Below are positions 12,468 to 16,620 of a stretch of 16,620 nt of DNA, in pieces. The translations under genes were made by a program, and so were the position numbers. Each line of letters begins with the position of its first letter. The first letter of the stretch is position 1. This DNA is from DATBMA01 sp036555105 (GTDB taxonomy: Bacteria; Actinomycetota; Acidimicrobiia; Spongiisociales; ZC4RG35): positions 1 through 16,620 of the forward strand of contig DATBMA010000001.1 of the NCBI GenBank assembly GCA_036555105.1. The letters run 5' to 3'. The notes beneath the pieces are model-generated. The model worked only from the letters and a program-made list of their open reading frames with translations, was not told the DNA's origin and did not search any database.

Positions 12468-13556
12468 TTGTCGAATGCCGTGATCACCGGATGGGGCAAA
12501 TGCCTGCCCCCGGCGGTGCTGACCAATCATGACCTAGAGCAGATCATCGACACCTCCGACGACTGGATCACCACCCGAACTGGGATCAAAGAGAGGCGAA
12601 TCTCCCACATGGAGGTCTCGGACCTGGGAGAAGTGGCTTCCCGACATGCCTTGGCCGCAGCCGGGAAGAGCCCGGAGGACGTCGATTTGATCATCCTTGG
12701 CACCTGTACAGCCGACTCGGTCATTCCTTCGGCATCCGCCCTCCTGCAGGCCAAGCTCGGCGCAATCAACGCCTCGGCGTTCGACCTCAACGCCGCCTGC
12801 TCCGGCTTCATCTATTCGCTCGTGGTGGGGGCCAGCATGATCAAGTCGGGCACTCACCGCGCGGTTCTGGTAGTGGGGGCCGAAAAGCTCCACCATCACA
12901 TCGACTTCAACGATCGGGCGACCTGTGTCCTCTTCGGCGACGGGGCCGGGGCTGTCCTGCTCGAGCCGGGCGCCGACCCAGACGTGGGGCTGCTCAGCTC
13001 GGAGCTCGGGATGGACGGCTCGGTGCACGACATTCTCGCAATTGCCCGGGACGGCACCCATGGGGACCGCGAAGAGATCCCGGCCGAGCAGTGCGCCATC
13101 CGCATGGACGGACCCGAGGTGTTCAGGCGGGCCGTTGTGACGATGGGAGAGGCCTCGGCACGGGTGGTGGGAGCGGCCGGCCTCGATCTGGAACAGATCG
13201 ACCTGCTGATCCCGCATCAGGCCAACATCCGCATCATCGATGCCACCGCCCGGAGGCTGGGGCTTGATTCGGCCAAGGTCTTCGTGAACATCGGGTCGTA
13301 CGGGAACACCTCGGCTGCCACCATCCCGGTCGCCCTCACCGAGGCACTGGAACAGGGCCAGATCCGGCCCGGCGCAAATCTCGTGTTCGCGGCGTTCGGG
13401 GCCGGGCTGTCGTGGGCTGCAGCGGTGGTGAGGTGGGGGGACCGGGTGACACCTGTCGGGGTCAGCGATGCCGAGCTTCCTCCCAACGGGCGCTCGACCA
13501 TGGAGTTGCTCGAGCCCAACTTCGTCTTCTTCGGACGGCCGGAGCCTTCGAAGTGA
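12468..13556 (+). CDS. fabH: Beta-ketoacyl-ACP synthase III with C-terminal extension
   Basis: FabH condenses an acyl-CoA primer with malonyl-ACP to begin fatty acid chains. The Cys-His-Asn triad is complete: Cys111 in NAACSGF, His250 in PHQANIRI and Asn280 in SYGNTSAAT. DTSDDWITTRTGI near 28-40 and the GAGLSWAAAVVRW ending near 311-323 are also typical. The start is TTG, confirmed by a strong AGGAGG. At 362 aa it exceeds the usual ~320-335: after the normal end at WGDRVTPV (330) come about 32 more residues (GVSDAELPPNGRS then TMELLEPNFVFFGRPEPSK). The extension is in frame, has the same base composition and overlaps the fabG start by 4 bp. The primer type (acetyl or branched) cannot be deduced with confidence. 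Confidence 0.95.
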   Translation: MSNAVITGWGKCLPPAVLTNHDLEQIIDTSDDWITTRTGIKERRISHMEVSDLGEVASRHALAAAGKSPEDVDLIILGTCTADSVIPSASALLQAKLGAINASAFDLNAACSGFIYSLVVGASMIKSGTHRAVLVVGAEKLHHHIDFNDRATCVLFGDGAGAVLLEPGADPDVGLLSSELGMDGSVHDILAIARDGTHGDREEIPAEQCAIRMDGPEVFRRAVVTMGEASARVVGAAGLDLEQIDLLIPHQANIRIIDATARRLGLDSAKVFVNIGSYGNTSAATIPVALTEALEQGQIRPGANLVFAAFGAGLSWAAAVVRWGDRVTPVGVSDAELPPNGRSTMELLEPNFVFFGRPEPSK

Positions 13557-14287
13557 GCCGGGTGGCGCTGGTCACCGGCGCCGCCCGCGGCATCGGCAGG
13601 GCCACGGCTCTGCAATTGGCGGCAAGGGGACATGCGGTAGCGGTCAACTATTCGTCCTCGACGGCTGCCGCCGAAGAACTGGTCGAGCAGATCCTGGCGT
13701 CGGGTGGCCGGGCGCTGGCGGTGCGGGCCGACGTGTCAGACCAGGCACAGGTAGAGGCGATGGTCGAGATGGTGGCGGGCGAGCTCGGAGCGGTCGAGAT
13801 CTTGGTCAACAACGCCGGCGTGACCCGCGACAACCTGATGCTCCGCATGTCCCCGGAAGAGTTCGACGAGGTCATCGCCACCAACCTGCGGTCGGCATTT
13901 CTCTGCACCAAGGCCGTGCTGAAGGGCATGCTCAAGGCAAGATGGGGGAGGTTGGTGTCAGTGGCGTCGGTGGCCGGCCTGGCAGGCAACCCGGGCCAGG
14001 CGAACTACGCAGCCTCGAAGGCCGGCCTGATCGGCCTGGCCAAGACGATCGCCAAGGAGCTCGGCTCGCGGGGGATCACGTCGAACGTGGTCGCCCCCGG
14101 ATTCATCGAGACCGACATGACCTCGGCACTGTCAGATGAGGTGAAGGCAACGGCGACTGGCGCCATCAGCCTGGGAAGATTCGGCCTTCCTGAGGAGGTG
14201 GCGGCGCTGATCGGCTTCCTGACCAGCGATGATGCCTCCTACATCACCGGCCAGGTGGTGGTCGTCGATGGCGGATTGGCGCTGTAA
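13553..14287 (+). CDS. fabG: 3-oxoacyl-ACP reductase
   Basis: FabG reduces 3-oxoacyl-ACP to 3-hydroxyacyl-ACP with NADPH, the first reductive step of FAS-II. The 244-aa short-chain dehydrogenase has the Rossmann motif TGAARGIG at 8-15, NNAG at 86-89, and the catalytic tetrad Asn111, Ser139, Tyr152 and Lys156 (YAASK). VAPGFIETDM and the C-terminal ITGQVVVVDGGLAL ending are characteristic. The start GTG 13553 overlaps the fabH stop (GTGA), so translation is probably coupled; the frame extends upstream but only antiparallel to no known domain within fabH. Its position between fabH and acpP makes the fatty acid role more secure than for an isolated SDR. Confidence 0.93.
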   Translation: MSRVALVTGAARGIGRATALQLAARGHAVAVNYSSSTAAAEELVEQILASGGRALAVRADVSDQAQVEAMVEMVAGELGAVEILVNNAGVTRDNLMLRMSPEEFDEVIATNLRSAFLCTKAVLKGMLKARWGRLVSVASVAGLAGNPGQANYAASKAGLIGLAKTIAKELGSRGITSNVVAPGFIETDMTSALSDEVKATATGAISLGRFGLPEEVAALIGFLTSDDASYITGQVVVVDGGLAL

Positions 14288-14310
14288 GTTTCGGAGAGAG
14301 ACGGAATGGA

Positions 14311-14316
14311 AAGGAG
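14311..14316 (+). promoter_or_regulatory. Ribosome binding site deciding the acpP start
   Basis: AAGGAG lies 7 bases before ATG 14324. An in-frame ATG at 14306 would place this motif inside the coding region and add MERSAG, which is not usual for acyl carrier proteins. The motif therefore favours 14324. Confidence 0.7.
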
Positions 14317-14323
14317 CGCGGGC

Positions 14324-14569
14324 ATGGACCGCACCGAGATCGAGTCCCGACTGAAGGACCTGCTGGTGACCGAGCTGGGGCTCGACACGGAGAAGATCAC
14401 CGAAGATGCCAACTTCGAGTCCGACCTCGATGTCGACTCGTTGGGGGTGGTGGAGCTCCTCATGGCGCTCGAGGACGAATTCGGGGTGAAAATCCCGGAC
14501 GAGGAAGCCGAGCACATCCACACCGTTGGCCAGGCCATCGACCTGGTCCACACCAAGCTGAGTTCGTAA
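14324..14569 (+). CDS. acpP: Acyl carrier protein
   Basis: This 81-aa acidic protein carries growing acyl chains on a 4'-phosphopantetheine arm. The arm attaches to Ser39 in the DVDSLGVVELLMALE motif. Helix I (DRTEIESRLKDLLVTELGL), helix II after the serine, and EFGVKIPDEEAE leading to helix III are all as expected, and the length is typical. The gene lies between fabG and fabF, the usual place for the FAS-II ACP. No phosphopantetheinyl transferase is in the window. Confidence 0.95.
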   Translation: MDRTEIESRLKDLLVTELGLDTEKITEDANFESDLDVDSLGVVELLMALEDEFGVKIPDEEAEHIHTVGQAIDLVHTKLSS

Positions 14570-14578
14570 GGGGGCATT

Positions 14579-15826
14579 GTGGGTGACCGGCGACGGGTCG
14601 TCGTCACCGGGATGGGGGCGATCACCCCCATCGGCCACGACGTCACCTCGACCTGGGAAGCCGCTCTGAGCGGTGTGTCCGGCGCCGGCCCGATCACCCT
14701 GTTCGACACCACCGGGTACCGCACACGCTTCGCCTGCGAGGTGAAGGACTACGACCCGGAGGACCACTTCGATCGTCGCGAGGTCAAGCGAATCGACCGC
14801 TATGCCCAGTTCTTCATGATCGCGGTGCGGCAGGCGCTATCAGATTCGAAGCTCAACTACGCCCAGGACGATCCGGCCGCGGCCAGGGCAGGGGTGGTGG
14901 TGGGGGCAGGCTTCGGCGGGATGATCTCCTTTGCCGAGGAGATCAACGTCCTGCGGGACCGGGGGCCTGACCGCGTCAGCCCTACCGGCATCCCCCGCAT
15001 CATCGCCAACATGGCCGCCGGCCTCGCCTCGATCGAGAACAACTTGCTCGGGCCAGTGAGTTGCGTTCTGACCGCGTGCTCTGCTTCGGCCAACGCCATT
15101 GGCGACGCCGGGGAAATGATCAGGCGGGGTGCGGCCGACGTCATGGTGGCCGGAGGAGCCGAGGCCGTGATCAGCGAATTCTGCGTCGCCTCATTCGGTC
15201 AGTCGCGGGCGCTCAGCACCCGCAACGATGCTCCGACCAAGGCCAGCCGCCCTTTCGACGCGGGCCGGGACGGTTTCGTGATGGCCGAGGGTGGTGCCGC
15301 AGTCGTCCTCGAGGAGCGGGAGGCGGCTCTCGCCAGGGGGGCGCCGATCTACGCCGAGCTGTGCGGCTACGGCATGTCTGCCGACGCCTATCACATCACT
15401 CTCCCTCGTCCCGGCGGGACGGGGGCCGCCAGGGCGATGAAGGCCGCATTGGTCGACGCCGGTATCGAGCCGGCGCAGGTCGGCTACATCAATGCCCACG
15501 GCACCTCCACCGACGCCAATGATGCGACCGAGACCGCGGCGGTGAAGCTCGCCTTCGACCAGCAGGCGTACCGGGTGCCCATTTCATCCACCAAGTCGAT
15601 GACCGGCCATCTGCTGGGAGGAGCTGGGGCACTGGAGGCGGTGTTCTCGATCCTGGCCATGCGGGAAGGGATGCTCCCCCCGACCATCAACTACGAGGAG
15701 CCGGACCCAGAGTGTGACCTCGACTACGTGCCGAACGAGGCTCGCCCCGCCCAAGCCGAGTACGCCATGTCCAATTCGTTCGGTTTCGGTGGGCACAACG
15801 TCGCCCTGGTGTTCGGGAAGACGTGA
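14579..15826 (+). CDS. fabF: Beta-ketoacyl-ACP synthase II
   Basis: FabF elongates acyl-ACP by condensation with malonyl-ACP. The 415-aa product has the Cys-His-His triad of KAS I/II: Cys167 in TACSASANAIG, His307 in NAHGTSTDAND and His344 in KSMTGHLLGGAG, with Lys339 nearby. It starts VVVTGMGAITPIG and ends SNSFGFGGHNVALVF, both standard. The GTG start follows AAGGGGG (14568-14574) with 4-nt spacing, so the ribosome site overlaps the acpP stop codon. Length and motifs fit FabF rather than a chain-length factor, which would lack the cysteine. It is the last gene of the fab run; a short stem-loop covers its stop codon. Confidence 0.95.
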   Translation: MGDRRRVVVTGMGAITPIGHDVTSTWEAALSGVSGAGPITLFDTTGYRTRFACEVKDYDPEDHFDRREVKRIDRYAQFFMIAVRQALSDSKLNYAQDDPAAARAGVVVGAGFGGMISFAEEINVLRDRGPDRVSPTGIPRIIANMAAGLASIENNLLGPVSCVLTACSASANAIGDAGEMIRRGAADVMVAGGAEAVISEFCVASFGQSRALSTRNDAPTKASRPFDAGRDGFVMAEGGAAVVLEEREAALARGAPIYAELCGYGMSADAYHITLPRPGGTGAARAMKAALVDAGIEPAQVGYINAHGTSTDANDATETAAVKLAFDQQAYRVPISSTKSMTGHLLGGAGALEAVFSILAMREGMLPPTINYEEPDPECDLDYVPNEARPAQAEYAMSNSFGFGGHNVALVFGKT

Positions 15827-15851
15827 GAAAGTCTCAGGTCTCAGGTCTCAC
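15823..15851. repeat. GTCTCA heptamer repeat and hairpin over two convergent stop codons
   Basis: GTCTCAG (15831), GTCTCAG (15838) and GTCTCAC (15845) stand head to tail. TGAGA at 15824-15828 pairs with TCTCA at 15832-15836 around a 3-nt loop, and GTGAGA at 15823 could instead pair with TCTCAC at 15846-15851. The fabF stop (15824-15826) and the stop of the minus-strand gene (15834-15836) both lie inside. It may serve as a bidirectional terminator. The motif matches the octamer array near 10000. Confidence 0.65.
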
Positions 15852-16076
15852 ACGTTTCTCTCGCTGCTCGGCGATCGAGCGGTAGAGCAGGACCAGCACG
15901 ATCGTCATCCCGAGCCCGGCCGCCACGAACGACGCCAGCCCGACCAGGACCGCGGCCAGCGGGCAGTTGGCGCCAGACGACGTGCAGCTGAGGCTGGTGA
16001 TCACCCAACCGAGAAAGCCGGCCAGCGCCCCCGCCACCAGCGCCGGGACCGCCACCCAAGGGTTGGGACGCCTCAT
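15834..16076 (-). CDS. Small two-span membrane protein, function unknown
   Basis: From the ATG at 16076 the frame encodes 80 residues, starting MRRPNPWVAVPALVAGALAG. Two hydrophobic stretches, about 8-28 and 39-65, are probably transmembrane helices. The loop between them has Cys31 and Cys38 (SLSCTSSGANCPL), which could form a disulfide outside the cytoplasm. The C-terminus is short and charged (SIAEQREKRVRPET), and its last codons are written in the GTCTCA repeat. The frame stays open upstream across the neighbouring gene, but that part has no membrane-protein character; the ATG overlapping the upstream stop (ATGA) is the better start. It resembles no family I can name, though small proteins of this kind beside larger membrane proteins are common. 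Confidence 0.65.
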   Translation of the reverse strand: MRRPNPWVAVPALVAGALAGFLGWVITSLSCTSSGANCPLAAVLVGLASFVAAGLGMTIVLVLLYRSIAEQREKRVRPET

Positions 16077-16620
16077 CTCCTCACCAGCGGCCTGATGGCC
16101 ACCCTGGCCGACGGCGTCCAGGCAAGGACTGTTCCGATCCCTACCCCCAGGAGCCAGGTGATCGCCGCCGGGCCGTCGAAGCCGAGTGCGGCCAACCCCA
16201 GCAGGGGCAACCCGATCCGGCATGCCCACAGCGCTCCCTTGCCTCCCCGGGCATAGACCAGGGCGATCGCCCAGGCGCCGAGGCTGCCCAAGGCGAGGGC
16301 GAGACCATCCGTCATGCCCGGCCAGAGGGCGGTTGCCACCGGCAGAGCCAGCAAGAGGACCATCAGCCCGGCGGCCACCGCAGGCGGCGAGTCGGGGGTG
16401 GGTCTGGCCCGCATCCACTCCCTCATCCATGGGCCGGCCAGCCCCACGCCTGCCACGACCGCCAAGCCGACTCCAACCGCCCATCCAGATCCGCTTGGCC
16501 GCAGGACCGCAACCACTGCCGTGACCAGCAGGGTGCCGTAGGCCAGCTTTCGCGCCAGTGGGCTGCGATCCGTCAGGATGCCGACGGCCGACACGGTTCC
16601 GCCGACCAGCAGTCCGGCTG
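16073..16620 (-). CDS. Polytopic membrane protein, 5' end outside the window
   Basis: The minus-strand frame is open from the stop at 16073 to the window edge, about 181 residues. A GTG at 16594 is a possible start, but the residues before it (AGLLVGGT) continue a hydrophobic helix, so the gene most likely begins outside. About six further hydrophobic stretches are visible, including LAYGTLLVTAVVAVL, WAVGVGLAVVAGVGLAG, GLMVLLLALPVATALW, LALALGSLGAWAIALVYA and ITWLLGVGIGTVLAW. A basic, proline-containing loop (REWMRARPTPDSPP) separates the second and third. No transporter signature is recognised. The stop overlaps the start of the 80-aa gene, so the two are probably translated together. Confidence 0.65.
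   Translation of the reverse strand, partial: AGLLVGGTVSAVGILTDRSPLARKLAYGTLLVTAVVAVLRPSGSGWAVGVGLAVVAGVGLAGPWMREWMRARPTPDSPPAVAAGLMVLLLALPVATALWPGMTDGLALALGSLGAWAIALVYARGGKGALWACRIGLPLLGLAALGFDGPAAITWLLGVGIGTVLAWTPSARVAIRPLVRR

Noticed and set aside
15834..16484. 216-aa version of the last small membrane protein
   Set aside because: The extra N-terminal 136 residues overlap the polytopic membrane gene out of frame and lack hydrophobic segments; the ATG at 16076 with the ATGA overlap is better.

Overview
This 16.6 kb window is a dense, GC-rich stretch of bacterial chromosome. Genes are tightly packed, ATGA/GTGA overlaps are common, and GTG and TTG starts are frequent. Gene content points to Actinomycetota: a DUF222/13E12-type protein behind an actinobacterial-type LexA box, an SRPBCC + ArsA-like ATPase pair, a ROK glucokinase, a luciferase-like oxidoreductase and a FAS-II cluster. 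A deep-branching, probably uncultured lineage such as the Acidimicrobiia is my guess; the sequence does not prove it. No rRNA, tRNA, CRISPR array, insertion sequence or phage gene was seen, and no gap without a gene exceeds about 150 bp.

Layout. (1) 1-701, minus: N-terminal part of a DUF222 (13E12-family) protein, cut by the window edge, with a consensus SOS box 14 bp before its start. (2) 853-1053, plus: a 66-aa protein with two CxxC pairs. (3) 1074-3197, minus: alpha-glucan phosphorylase. (4) 3224-9983, plus: nine close-packed genes, namely ilvD, a small membrane protein, a metallophosphoesterase, SRPBCC protein, ArsA-like ATPase with an HSP20-like tail, a 60-aa acidic protein, ROK sugar kinase, DUF1232 protein and an LLM-class oxidoreductase. 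(5) 9987-10065: an array of 8-bp repeats that switches to the reverse-complement motif halfway. (6) 10083-15826, plus: threonine aldolase, a VOC protein, then fabD-fabH-fabG-acpP-fabF. (7) 15834-16620, minus: two overlapping membrane-protein genes, the upstream one cut by the window edge.

How the genes work together. The fab genes supply the malonyl transfer, initiation, elongation, first reduction and carrier steps of type II fatty acid synthesis; enoyl reductase, dehydratase and acetyl-CoA carboxylase are not here. Glucan phosphorylase and the ROK kinase both feed glucose phosphates into metabolism, though they lie on different strands. The SRPBCC/ArsA/60-aa/ROK genes overlap by 4 bp at each junction and look like one translationally coupled unit whose joint function I cannot name.

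The observations most worth following are the SOS box inside the likely DUF222 promoter, the GTCTCAC-type repeats that recur in three intergenic regions, the SRPBCC/ArsA-HSP20/60-aa/kinase unit, and the C-terminal extension on FabH.
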